Positions 8,310 to 15,711 of a DNA stretch of 64,000 bases are shown in pieces. The notes beneath the pieces are model-generated. The model did no database searches. It saw only the letters and a list, made by a program, of their open reading frames with translations, and was not told the origin of the DNA. This stretch comes from Rhodococcus sp. 1168. GTDB taxonomy: Bacteria > Actinomycetota > Actinomycetes > Mycobacteriales > Mycobacteriaceae. The stretch's first letter is position 1. Every line of letters begins with the position of its first letter. The stretch lies in contig NZ_MKKY01000059.1 of assembly GCF_002091955.1 (NCBI RefSeq), forward strand, positions 1 through 64,000, given 5' to 3'. Position numbers and translations under genes: made by a program.

Positions 8310-9028
8310 GCATTGTTCGTAGTTGAAGGTGCACTGAGGGCTGCTCGCAGAGCAACGATCTCCCGAGTGAGTTCGGCGATCTGGGCATGCGTTGCTGCTT
8401 GGTTCTGGTCGTCTTGTTCGGCGACCTTCTGCACCAGCCATGATGCCAAAGTGGCGGTGACCACGCCGAGCAGGGCGATGCCGGCGATCATCAGACCCAC
8501 TGCGATGCATCGGCCGGTGACTGTGGTGGGGGCGTAGTCGCCGTAGCCGACTGTGGTCACCGTTGCGGCTGCCCACCACAGTGCGTCGGGGAATGTTTTG
8601 ATGGTGGATTCCGGGATTGTGCGTTCGGCATCGTACATCGCCAGGGATGCGACAAAGATCAAAAGTAATGTTCCTGCGATCGCGTACGTGACGACTCGTC
8701 CGCGCAGGGCGCCGCCGATTGACCGTTGCAAGAAACTGACCAAGGTCAGCAGGCGTAGGAGTCGGAGCGGGCGCAATATGGGCAGGACAACGATGGCCAA
8801 TTCGTGAAGATGCAGAGCGAACCAGCGTTTTCGTTGTTCGGCGAGAGTCAGTCGAACAAGGTAGTCGATGCCGAATATTACCCAGATCGCGAGGACGGCG
8901 TTTTCGGCAATTCTGTCACTCAGTCCACTTGGTTGAGTCAGCACTGTCCACGCGTAAATCGCGAGAAACGTCAAAGCTGCTCCAGCAAGCGGCCATTCCG
9001 TCGACCGCTCCCACCGCTCATAGTTCAT
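8204..9028 (-). CDS. Voltage-gated-type potassium channel
   Basis: A 274-residue ion channel of the 6-TM/one-pore class. An S4-like helix carries regularly spaced arginines (ILRPLRLLRLL, residues about 84-94). The pore has the selectivity filter TVTTVGYGDY (156-165), followed by a hydrophobic S6. A coiled-coil-like tail (AEQDDQNQAATHAQIAELTR) probably helps tetramer assembly. The last 106 bp overlap the end of the TerD-nuclease gene on the other strand, so the final 35 or so residues (GADGTHGLSGC) are written over its coding sequence. It starts with ATG at 9028. The upstream region to 9969 has no clear gene. Confidence 0.9.
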   Translation of the reverse strand: MNYERWERSTEWPLAGAALTFLAIYAWTVLTQPSGLSDRIAENAVLAIWVIFGIDYLVRLTLAEQRKRWFALHLHELAIVVLPILRPLRLLRLLTLVSFLQRSIGGALRGRVVTYAIAGTLLLIFVASLAMYDAERTIPESTIKTFPDALWWAAATVTTVGYGDYAPTTVTGRCIAVGLMIAGIALLGVVTATLASWLVQKVAEQDDQNQAATHAQIAELTREIVALRAALSAPSTTNNAHERLALVSATATDSRSPASGADGTHGLSGCSTVR

Positions 9029-9969
9029 GAGGGGGAACTGTACCGCGCGAAGCGGGATGCTTGGCTGGACGTCTGGGGGCGTGCAGTACTTTGAGCTCAG
9101 AGACTAGGCCGATCGTCGGGAAGCGATGGCGAGCAACTTCTTCGAGCATTGCTCGGCTTGGTTCCACACCACCCCGCGTCGTTCCTTACAAAACGTCCGA
9201 CGCAACTGAGCAGCGCCGTTGTCATTGCTCGGCCGGGGTTCTCGTGGATTCAAATACAAACCGAGGTCGAACAGAACCATCTCAACGCCACCCAGCTCCG
9301 CGAGCTGGTAGCCATATTCGACGACCCCCCCTTGCGCTTTGGGCGACTCGGAATTGATCTGTTACGCCGCCGTAGATGCGTAGATTTTGCCCAGGGAAGG
9401 TAGAAGCGATTCTGCAGTCGGGTCTTGGCAAGGTCGATGCGACCTCCGCAACAACAGTCATGGCTTTCATGAGCCAGGGTCAGTAGCTTGCCGCGATCAG
9501 AAATGGGTCCCAAGTTCGACAGCATTTACGAAAGACATGTTCATCGAAATTCCTCACCCGTGGTCGACTGCTAACGAGTTCAAGTGCCGGCGGAACCTTT
9601 GTTCGACGCGGTCGCCGCTCGCGCTGCTGTGTGTGAGGCGATGGATACGCGGCGTCGGAGCGTTATACGAGACTCTCGCCACTGGAGGAAAAAGCGGCGC
9701 GGTCAGCAGGGGATGATGTAGCCGGGATCGGTTGTGGTGTCGAGTATGTGAGCATCCGGTCGTAACATCTGCAAGGCGCACGCTCGGAGTACGCCTTGTT
9801 CATCTCTCGAAGCGGTCCTCGATACAGTCCCGATTTCTGTCGGTGTCGGCGGTCAGCCGACTGCTTGATGAGGTCGGTGAGGTCGCCTTATCTCAGCACG
9901 CTGAAACTCGTTGTCCCGGAGACAGATCCGACCGCAGTTCCCGATGAAGACCGAGTCGGAGGCAGAAGA
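9029..9969. other. Gene-poor interval of about 940 bp
   Basis: I read both strands and found only short frames without recognisable motifs or consistent codon bias (the longest are near 9149-9403 and 9387-9716). No tRNA, IS end or strong hairpin stood out. It separates the channel gene from the HigBA module and may be decayed coding sequence. Confidence 0.4.
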
Positions 9970-10275
9970 TCACGCAGTTTTGAGCGGAATGATCTGTTCG
10001 AGTGTGTGGGTCAGTTGGGTACGTTGGGTCTCGATGTCGTACCGGTTTTGGAGGTTGAGCCAGAAGCGTTCGGTGGTGCTGAAGTAGCGGGCGAGGCGTA
10101 GTGCGGTGTCGGGGGATATGCGTCTGGTTCCGTGGACTATTTCGTTGATTCGTCTCGGGGGTACGGCGATGGCAACGGCAAGTTTGTGTTGGGTGATGCC
10201 GAGTGGGTTGAGGTAGTCCTCGAGGAGGATCTCGCCGGGATGGATGGGCTCCATGATGGTGTCGGTGTCTGGCAT
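9970..10275 (-). CDS. higA: HigA-family antitoxin (HTH, XRE type)
   Basis: A 101-residue protein that begins MPDTDTIMEPIHPGEILLED, the hallmark N-terminus of HigA antitoxins. An XRE-type helix-turn-helix follows (ITQHKLAVAIAVPPRRINEI), with RRISPDTALRLARYF after it. The ATG at 10275 has AGGAG eight bases upstream; a longer reading to 10362 would start inside the intergenic region. It would bind and neutralise HigB and, with it, bind the operators upstream of the pair. The gene lies 20 bp downstream of higB, the toxin-first order usual for hig loci. Confidence 0.88.
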   Translation of the reverse strand: MPDTDTIMEPIHPGEILLEDYLNPLGITQHKLAVAIAVPPRRINEIVHGTRRISPDTALRLARYFSTTERFWLNLQNRYDIETQRTQLTHTLEQIIPLKTA

Positions 10276-10295
10276 GGTGGTTGCTCCTTGTCGTT

Positions 10296-10574
10296 CTAGT
10301 GGTAGTCGACGATTTCTACGTTGATGGGTCCCGCGGGTGTCCAAATGAAGCAGATGCGCCATTGCTGGTTGATGCGGATGCTGTGTTGACCGGTGCGGTC
10401 ACCGCTGAGTTTTTCGAGTCTGTTGCCGGGTGGGACTCGGAGGTCGTTCACGTCGTCCGCGGCGTCGAGAATCAGCAGTTTGCGCAGTGCTGCGCGTTGG
10501 AGTTCGGGAGCGAGTTTTGTGCGGGTGCGGTTCCAGACATGTTCGGCGGTTTTGTTGGCGAAGGACTGCAGCAC
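10296..10574 (-). CDS. higB: HigB-family toxin (RelE/ParE fold)
   Basis: A 92-residue protein of the HigB type, a ribosome-dependent mRNA interferase in studied members. Visible family motifs are MLQSFANK at the start, ALRKLLILDAA, DLRVPPGNRLEKLSGDRTGQ and SIRINQQWRICFIW, with VEIVDYH at the end. The start is GTG at 10574. Length matches the family. It is the first gene of the toxin-antitoxin operon, and two adjacent palindromes sit 12 bp upstream of its start. No frameshift is seen, so the module looks intact. Confidence 0.9.
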   Translation of the reverse strand: MLQSFANKTAEHVWNRTRTKLAPELQRAALRKLLILDAADDVNDLRVPPGNRLEKLSGDRTGQHSIRINQQWRICFIWTPAGPINVEIVDYH

Positions 10575-10585
10575 CCATCCAGGGT

Positions 10586-10617
10586 ATAACGAATGACGTT
10601 ATTAACGCAAGGCGTTA
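10586..10617. promoter_or_regulatory. Two tandem palindromes, probable HigA/HigBA operators
   Basis: Palindrome 1 is ATAACG-N5-CGTTAT (10586-10602). Palindrome 2 is TAACGC-N3-GCGTTA (10603-10617) and directly abuts it. Both share the TAACG/CGTTA arms. They lie 12 bp upstream of the higB start, where HigA-containing complexes repress their own promoter in known systems. The symmetry is seen; the binding is inferred. Confidence 0.7.
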
Positions 10618-10793
10618 TGCTCGACGGTTCGCGCTGATGGAATTGGGATTGACTGCCTCTCATTGTCACTGTTTGCTCCTAGTGACTTTTGTCGAGTCCG
10701 CCATAGGCTGTACAAAAACAGTCCCCAGGTCGTCCATCGATAGGCACAGGTCCCTCGTGTAGAGCCGTCGAACAGTGCGGAGGGAGACTTAGT

Positions 10794-11119
10794 TCAGCAC
10801 GCGTCATGGAATTCGGCTTCGGAGACCACCTGCGATGACGCGGTGAGGACATGCCCTGGCGGCAGAGAGTCCACCTCGCTCTGTGTTGCCGATACCTGGG
10901 CCGCTTGGGCGTTCTCGTCTTTCAGAGATGCGATGACGATGAACAGTGAATCGGGATCCTCCGAAAGTCGGACTGCACTATCCGCAGCCCACGGGTCGGC
11001 GGGTGCAGTCAGCGGCACTTCGATGCGGTCCTACCGACGATGTCCGTGTCGATGGCGTTGCCGCATCCGCTCACCGACGCTGCCAGAACGAGGGTTCCGA
11101 TAATCATTGGTGAGCGCAT
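10794..11119 (-). pseudogene. Frameshifted small lipoprotein gene
   Basis: The frame that starts with ATG at 11119 encodes MRSPMIIGTLVLAASVSGC, a lipoprotein signal peptide with a good lipobox ending at Cys19, and then runs to a stop near 11020. A second frame continues at once with IEVPLTAPADPWAADSAVRL and runs to a stop at 10794 (SEAEFHDAC). The two parts together make one lipoprotein of about 108 residues, so a single-base shift near 11020-11040 has broken the gene. It ends close to the 3' side of the methyltransferase at 11123, on the same strand. Function unknown. Confidence 0.55.
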
Positions 11120-11122
11120 GAC

Positions 11123-11779
11123 TTAGTTGCCCGTCGTATTGCCCTGAAGGTTGACGAAAGTTGCTCGCCAACGGTTCTCGGCCGTCACCAGTTCGATCTC
11201 AGAAGTAGTAAGACCGTGGGAGGAGAAGGATTCGATCTCCGTCCTGGTCAACGGCCACGGAGGTCCGTCGACATCGACACCTTCCTCGCGGATTCCGGAT
11301 ACGACCAGCAATGTCCCGCCCGCCGACACGGTCGAGGCGATCGCGGCGATGGCATCGGATCGCACCCACAGTGGCATCGACTGAACCGTGATCGATTCGA
11401 TCACCACGTCGAACGTGCCACGCCACTGCGTCGGCATCGCAAGAACATCGGCAACCTCGTAGTTCACCGCAGACTGGGGGAAACGCCTTCGCGCAGCGTC
11501 GATGGCGGTCGGGGAGACATCGAATGCTGTTGTCTCGTAACCGAGGGACGCAATGAACTCGGCATCCGTCCCGTAACCACATCCGCCCACGAGGGCAGCG
11601 CGTCTGTCTCCCGCACGGCTCTGCGCCCACTCCACGATCAGCGGATTGGGTTCCACGCGATGCCATGGAACGACGGCGTTACCGTCGGCCGCTTCGCGGT
11701 AGAGCTTGTCGAACCAGCCCGTCGGGTCGCCTTGGTTGATCGACTCTGTGGCAAGTCGCTGGTCGTCTGCACTGTTCAT
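11123..11779 (-). CDS. Class I SAM-dependent methyltransferase
   Basis: A 218-residue protein read from the ATG at 11779 (MNSADDQRLATES), which follows a GAGG-containing stretch; longer readings to 11818 or 11839 are possible. The SAM-binding glycine motif is ALVGGCGYGTDAEFIA. ETTAFDVSPTAID (acidic residue binding the ribose) and FDVVIESITVQSMP follow. The N-terminal WFDKLYREA and PWHRVEPNPLIVEW resemble the thiopurine-methyltransferase-like branch. The substrate is not predictable. It appears to precede the broken lipoprotein gene on the same strand with a 3-bp gap. Confidence 0.82.
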   Translation of the reverse strand: MNSADDQRLATESINQGDPTGWFDKLYREAADGNAVVPWHRVEPNPLIVEWAQSRAGDRRAALVGGCGYGTDAEFIASLGYETTAFDVSPTAIDAARRRFPQSAVNYEVADVLAMPTQWRGTFDVVIESITVQSMPLWVRSDAIAAIASTVSAGGTLLVVSGIREEGVDVDGPPWPLTRTEIESFSSHGLTTSEIELVTAENRWRATFVNLQGNTTGN

Positions 11780-11898
11780 GAAGGGTTTGGCACCTCTCGT
11801 CGGGACGCGTTCGATCATTATGCCGGGAATGAGTCCCAACTCAGGTGCACCCGGCTTTCAGGATGCGGGGGAGTGCCACGCCGTGGCACTGCGCAGTC

Positions 11899-12240
11899 AT
11901 GACCGAACTATTTTCGCAGCCGACGACATCGCAGCATGTGATGTCGATGATGGACCACGGCCAGTTCTGCCTGCGTGGAGGCCTGGGCGACGAAGTGAAC
12001 GAGCTCCCGCTCCTCGATATACTCTTGCAGCACAACCGACTTCGGGTGACGGTCTCACGATGGTGGTGCTGAACCCTCATCAGAACAACTTCGAGATGCC
12101 TATTGTGGTCGAAGTGTTCGATGCACGTCCTTCAAGCGACGCCGATGAGTGGCAGCAGGTATGCGAGCATCGCCTCGAAGTGAAACCCAAGGGTGTGCTG
12201 CAGATCGACTCGACCACGATGAGTCCAGTCGATTGCGTGA
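11899..12240 (+). pseudogene. Decayed hypothetical gene in two frames
   Basis: The first part (ATG at 11899, MTELFSQPTTSQHVMSMMDH to about 12060) has GQFCLRGG and LPLLDILLQHN. The second part, in another frame from about 12060, has VVVLNPHQNNFEMPIVVEVF, then ARPSSDADEWQQVCEHRLEV and GVLQIDSTTMSPVDC. Together these form the core of an actinobacterial hypothetical family with a beta-rich domain (VVLSPHQNNF...W..V.E). The frame changes near 12055 and again near 12235, and no intact chain remains. The intact gene at 25294-25899 seems to have a related domain order. Confidence 0.5.
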
Positions 12241-12813
12241 GGAGCCGAGTTGGATCACCGTCTTTCATGAGGACGGGAGCACGGAGATGGTGGAGCGAGT
12301 GGACCTCGAACAGCGACGTCTGGCTCGGTCGGAGCCGATCGAGCAGGTCGCGGGTTTCAATGGCGGCCAGACGCTCGCCGAGTTCGACCGCGACCTCGTA
12401 GTCGGACTCCTCGCTACCGACGCCGTGACCGCGCGCCGCATCGCGGTGTACTGCGCGAACGCAGCATGCGAACACGCCGGACTGGCAGACCTGCCGTGGG
12501 TGCGGCCGGCGCTCGACGTACTAGCCGAGAACCGAACTCCTCCGGCACCATTCGCAGACATCGGGCCGATCAACGACGCGTTCGCGCCACGACGTCTTCG
12601 AGCGCGACAGTCGTCAGTGCTCGGCCGAAGACTCCGTTCGATGGCAGAGGCGAGCCCCGGTTCATGACCATTCCTACGTTGTTCAGCGCGCAGGATCCGG
12701 ATCCGCACAGGGCTGCGATCGAGACAATCGTCCACGCTTCGCATGCCTATGGTTTGCAAGCTCCGGTTCTCTACGCGGCACTCCGCGAGGCGTCCCCCGA
12801 ACTGGTGGGATAA
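12241..12813 (+). pseudogene. Decayed hypothetical gene, at least one frameshift
   Basis: One frame encodes SWITVFHEDGSTEMVERVDL, then ARRIAVYCANAACEHAGLAD and PWVRPALDVLAENRTP, stopping at 12667. The remainder of what looks like the same protein (LFSAQDPDPHRAAIETIVHA and ALREASPELVG) is in another frame from about 12670 to 12813. Each part has coding-like third positions. The start is missing and is fused to the preceding remnant. I do not recognise the family. Confidence 0.45.
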
Positions 12814-12815
12814 GT

Positions 12816-12842
12816 CGGTCCCGGTTCGAGTCGGGATACCGG
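12816..12842. terminator. Possible stem-loop between convergent units
   Basis: CGGT and TCCCG pair with CGGGA and ACCG around the loop GTTCGAGT, with a small bulge. It sits between the decayed genes on + and the glyoxalase-fold gene on -, where a shared terminator would be expected. No T run follows. Low confidence. Confidence 0.35.
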
Positions 12843-13274
12843 CTATGTTGCGGTGACTGTGTCGCTCAGGTCCTGCTCGACCGCCGGGAGTGCCACGCTT
12901 ACGAAGGCCAGGTTGTTGCCGTCGGGATCTTCAAGGTCGCGGTCGTACATGAAACCGTGATCCTGGGCAGGCCGAGGTTCGGAACCTCCGGCGCGCAGAC
13001 CCGCCTGGACGACAGTGTCAACGGCGTCCCTCGAGTCGAGCGCCAGCGCAATCTGCACCTGCGCGCTCTTGGCCGGGTCGGCGACAGGCTTGTCGGTGAA
13101 CTCGGCGAAAAACTCACGGTTCAGGAGCATGAACTGTAGATCGTGGTCCCACACCAGGCAGGCGACTTTACTGTCGGTGAGGAGCGGATCGATGGTCGCG
13201 CCGATAGCGGTGTAGAAAGTCTTGCTTCGTTCGAGGTCGGCGGTCGGGAAACTCACGGAGATCTTTGCGGGCAT
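12843..13274 (-). CDS. VOC-superfamily (glyoxalase/bleomycin-resistance fold) protein
   Basis: A 143-residue protein starting MPAKISVSFPTADLERSKTF, with the two beta-alpha-beta-beta-beta halves of the VOC fold. The second half has YDRDLEDPDGNNLAFV, where DPDGN and the preceding residues correspond to the conserved (D/E)DPDGN metal-site region. Homologues of this branch are usually annotated only as glyoxalase-like; no metal or substrate is predictable. The ATG at 13274 has GGAAG ten bases upstream; a GTG at 13283 lies too close to that site. The gene stands alone. Confidence 0.85.
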   Translation of the reverse strand: MPAKISVSFPTADLERSKTFYTAIGATIDPLLTDSKVACLVWDHDLQFMLLNREFFAEFTDKPVADPAKSAQVQIALALDSRDAVDTVVQAGLRAGGSEPRPAQDHGFMYDRDLEDPDGNNLAFVSVALPAVEQDLSDTVTAT

Positions 13275-13526
13275 GGCGGTCACACTTCCTTGGTTGCGGC
13301 ACCCGGTTCGTCGGGATACAGCGTGTAGACGAGTAGTCGGATCGAAACTCTTCGGTCACAAGGAAATGCGACTCGGAATTGAGATTGCACGGCGGGGAGA
13401 ATGGTGATTTCACGGTAGGAGGGTGGCGATGCAGATCATCGTTTCACCGAAAACTGTAAGTAGCCAACCTCGGTCGGGAGGACGAAGCGCAAGACCGATT
13501 TGATCGTTCTGAAAGACAAAAGCCCA

Positions 13527-13562
13527 CAGTACCTTTCGAAGCATGTACTTCGAAAGGTACTG
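13527..13562 (-). terminator. Strong hairpin, likely terminator of the SDR gene
   Basis: Two perfect 15-base arms (13527-13541 and 13548-13562, CAGTACCTTTCGAAG and its complement) flank the 6-base loop CATGTA. Read on the minus strand, the stem is followed by TGTGGGCTTTTGTC, a T-rich run. It lies 80 bp downstream of the SDR gene stop on that strand. The symmetric core could also bind a regulator. The rest of 13275-13642 holds nothing I can support. Confidence 0.6.
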
Positions 13563-13642
13563 AGGAGCGAATGTCTACGCATCTGTGCAGCTTGCCGATG
13601 CGCATTGCGGGCCTCGAATGAGCGGTGAGCCTTCGTCTTCGG

Positions 13643-14350
13643 TTACGCGCGGATCATGGTCCCGTAGCGTTCGGTCGGGTCGAGGTGCAGGCCCGCTTTG
13701 AGCTGGACGGTCACCACATCGGCGAGTACTTCGGTGGCGCCTGACTCGATACCGTCGAGAGCGGCCGTCACGACTGCAGCGGGTGAGGCTTTCGGTACGT
13801 CGATGCCCGCTGTCATGTCGGTGTCGACCATCGCCATGTGTAGGCCGGTGACCTGTGTCCCTTGGGCTGCCAATTCGACCCGAGTTGCGTCGGTCAAGCT
13901 CCAGGCAGCGGCTTTCGACAAGGCGTAGGACGTTGCTCCCGGGGCGGTGAACCAGGCCGCTGCCGACAAGACGTTCAGGATCGCGCCGCCTCCGTTGGTT
14001 GCGAGGATCGACGCGAATGCGCGGGTCAGCTTCAGCGGCCCGAAGAAGTTCGTCTCGAGATCGTGGCGGATCGTATCGAGGTCTCCGCTCACGAGATCGG
14101 CACCGGATGAGATACCGGCGTTGTTGATCAGCAACTGGACATCGGTTGCTCGGGCGGCGACGGCCTCGATCTGACCGTCGTCGGTGATATCGAGGGTGAC
14201 TGCCACCACGCCGTCGGTGCTGATCGAATCCGCGTTGCGGGCGGTGGCATAGATCTTTGCTGCACCACGCTCCTTCAGTTGCCGGACAAATTCGGCGCCG
14301 ATGCCGCGGTTGGCGCCGGTCACGAGAACGGTCGAGTTCTTGATCTGCAT
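13643..14350 (-). CDS. Short-chain dehydrogenase/reductase
   Basis: A 235-residue SDR starting MQIKNSTVLVTGANRGIGAE, with the TGxxxGxG NAD(P)-binding motif. NNAG (LLINNAGISS) and the catalytic Ser...YxxxK series follow (NVLSAAAWFTAPGATSYALSK). The active-site Tyr and Lys are present. The ATG at 14350 is the natural start; an upstream extension would run through the divergent promoter. It is divergent from a TetR-family gene, and two direct repeats lie between them, so the TetR protein probably controls it. The substrate is unknown. Confidence 0.88.
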   Translation of the reverse strand: MQIKNSTVLVTGANRGIGAEFVRQLKERGAAKIYATARNADSISTDGVVAVTLDITDDGQIEAVAARATDVQLLINNAGISSGADLVSGDLDTIRHDLETNFFGPLKLTRAFASILATNGGGAILNVLSAAAWFTAPGATSYALSKAAAWSLTDATRVELAAQGTQVTGLHMAMVDTDMTAGIDVPKASPAAVVTAALDGIESGATEVLADVVTVQLKAGLHLDPTERYGTMIRA

Positions 14351-14362
14351 GTGAGTCTTTCT

Positions 14363-14424
14363 GTAGTGATCGCTATGGAATGCGTTTCGAACGTAGCACA
14401 TTACGTAGTGACTGCTATAGAATG
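14363..14424. promoter_or_regulatory. Two 20-bp direct repeats, probable TetR operator
   Basis: GTAGTGATCGCTATGGAATG (14363-14382) and GTAGTGACTGCTATAGAATG (14405-14424) match at 17 of 20 positions and start 42 bp apart, four helical turns. Each contains an imperfect TAG...CTA dyad. They fill the gap between the divergent SDR and TetR genes and overlap the likely promoters. Binding by the adjacent TetR is inferred. Confidence 0.6.
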
Positions 14425-14429
14425 GGGAA

Positions 14430-14987
14430 ATGATGGCCGGCAGACCGAGAACATTCGACCGCGAGACAGCGATCGTCGTCGCTATGGAACAGTTTTGGCG
14501 CGACGGCTTCGAATCCACGACCGTTGCCAAGCTGACCGAGGCGATGGGAATCACCCCACCCAGTCTCTATGCGGCGTTCGGTGACAAGGATCAACTCTTT
14601 CAGGCCGCAGCAGCCTGCTACTTCACCAGCGTGAGTGCCCAATTCGAGAAAGCGCTGTCACTACCGACATTTCAGGAGAGTGTTGCCGAGATGCTCCACC
14701 TGAGCGCCTTTGCTCATACGGACGAGGGAACGCCCCCCGGCTGCTTCATCGCGACGGAGCCGCGACTGGCCGGCCAGCGTGAAATCCTGCGTCAGCGCCT
14801 CGTGGATCGCGTTACCCGCGGCATCGCAGAGGGAGATGTGCCACGCGGTTCCGACCCGGAACAGCTCGCGAGCTTTGTGATGGCTGTGCACAGTGGAATG
14901 TCGTCCCGTGCACGCGACGGTGCGAACTCCGGGGAACTGATGTCGATCGCAGAGATGGGTCTGACGGCGCTATCGTTTCGTGCTTAG
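14430..14987 (+). CDS. TetR/AcrR-family regulator
   Basis: A 185-residue regulator with the N-terminal HTH MAGRPRTFDRETAIVVAMEQ then FESTTVAKLTEAMGITPPSLYAAFGDKDQLF. The GITPPSLYAAFGDK segment is the recognition-helix signature of the AcrR subgroup. The C-terminal half is the ligand/dimer domain with GCFIATEPRL typical of that subgroup. ATG at 14430 or 14433 can start translation. It is divergent from the SDR gene, sharing the repeats at 14363-14424, and most likely represses both. Confidence 0.88.
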   Translation: MMAGRPRTFDRETAIVVAMEQFWRDGFESTTVAKLTEAMGITPPSLYAAFGDKDQLFQAAAACYFTSVSAQFEKALSLPTFQESVAEMLHLSAFAHTDEGTPPGCFIATEPRLAGQREILRQRLVDRVTRGIAEGDVPRGSDPEQLASFVMAVHSGMSSRARDGANSGELMSIAEMGLTALSFRA

Positions 14988-15060
14988 TCGTATGCGGAAC
15001 GGGCTGTCGTCGCCGGGTGCTGAATGCGTTCGGTGGCAACGACTTTCAGGCAAAATCGAG

Positions 15061-15657
15061 TCAGTCGACCGTACCGTCGTTGTCACCCTGGGCCGGTGCA
15101 AGAATGCCGATGACGCCAGCGCACAACAGTTCTACCAGGCGTCGGTACACGCGGTCGGGGTTTGCGCCGGCTGGATAGCCTTCTTGCGCTTCGAGGACAC
15201 AGAACCCGTGTAAAGCGCTGCGCAGCGACCAAGCTGCTTGTTCGGAATCATCCGCGCTCAATCCATAACCGGCGATGACGCGATCGATGACGTCGACAAC
15301 CTCGCCGACGGCGGCCACGAGATCGGCGTGCGGGGCGGTGGGGTAGCGGTCGGTAATGGCGTATAGGCCGGGGTGCGAGCGGACGAAGCTACGCCACGCG
15401 TCGGCGAGTGCGATGACGGCGTCGTCCTTGGCGAGCCCGACGGCGGCTGCGCGGAGGTCCTCTGCCAGCAACTGTCGCGCGAGCAGGCTGAGCTGATGCT
15501 GGACGTCGTCGACACCGTCTACATGCTTGTACAGAGCTGACTGTCGCACGTCGAGGGTATCGGCGAGTCGACTGAGGATCAGGGCATCGGGCCCGTGGCT
15601 GTCCACGAGTTCGGCGGCGGCGGTGATGATGCGTTCGCGGGTGACCGGGATTCTCAT
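15061..15657 (-). CDS. TetR-family regulator with WHG-type C-terminal domain
   Basis: A 198-residue regulator. The HTH is TRERIITAAAELVDSHGPDA then LSRLADTLDVRQSALYKHVDG. The C-terminal half contains AWRSFVRSHPGLYAITDR, the signature of the TetR_C/WHG group. It is divergent from the DMT transporter-amidohydrolase pair, and a perfect palindrome (15696-15710) lies just before the transporter start. It most likely represses that pair. Confidence 0.88.
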   Translation of the reverse strand: MRIPVTRERIITAAAELVDSHGPDALILSRLADTLDVRQSALYKHVDGVDDVQHQLSLLARQLLAEDLRAAAVGLAKDDAVIALADAWRSFVRSHPGLYAITDRYPTAPHADLVAAVGEVVDVIDRVIAGYGLSADDSEQAAWSLRSALHGFCVLEAQEGYPAGANPDRVYRRLVELLCAGVIGILAPAQGDNDGTVD

Positions 15658-15695
15658 GTGAACATCTTCCCTTGTGGGGACGCGGCGATACGAAA

Positions 15696-15710
15696 GTGAT
15701 AACTTATCAC
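15696..15710. promoter_or_regulatory. Perfect palindrome, probable TetR operator
   Basis: GTGATAACTTATCAC is a perfect 15-bp palindrome (GTGATAA, C, TTATCAC) ending one base before the transporter ATG at 15712, in the 54-bp gap between divergent tetR and DMT genes. A repressor bound here would cover the transcription or translation start. The symmetry is seen; the binding is inferred. Confidence 0.72.
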
Positions 15711-15711
15711 C

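Noticed and set aside
12816-12842. tRNA-like GGTTCGAGTC
   Set aside because: The arms around it do not pair as a T stem with a 7-base loop, and no acceptor, anticodon or D arm is found nearby. I treat it as a hairpin only.
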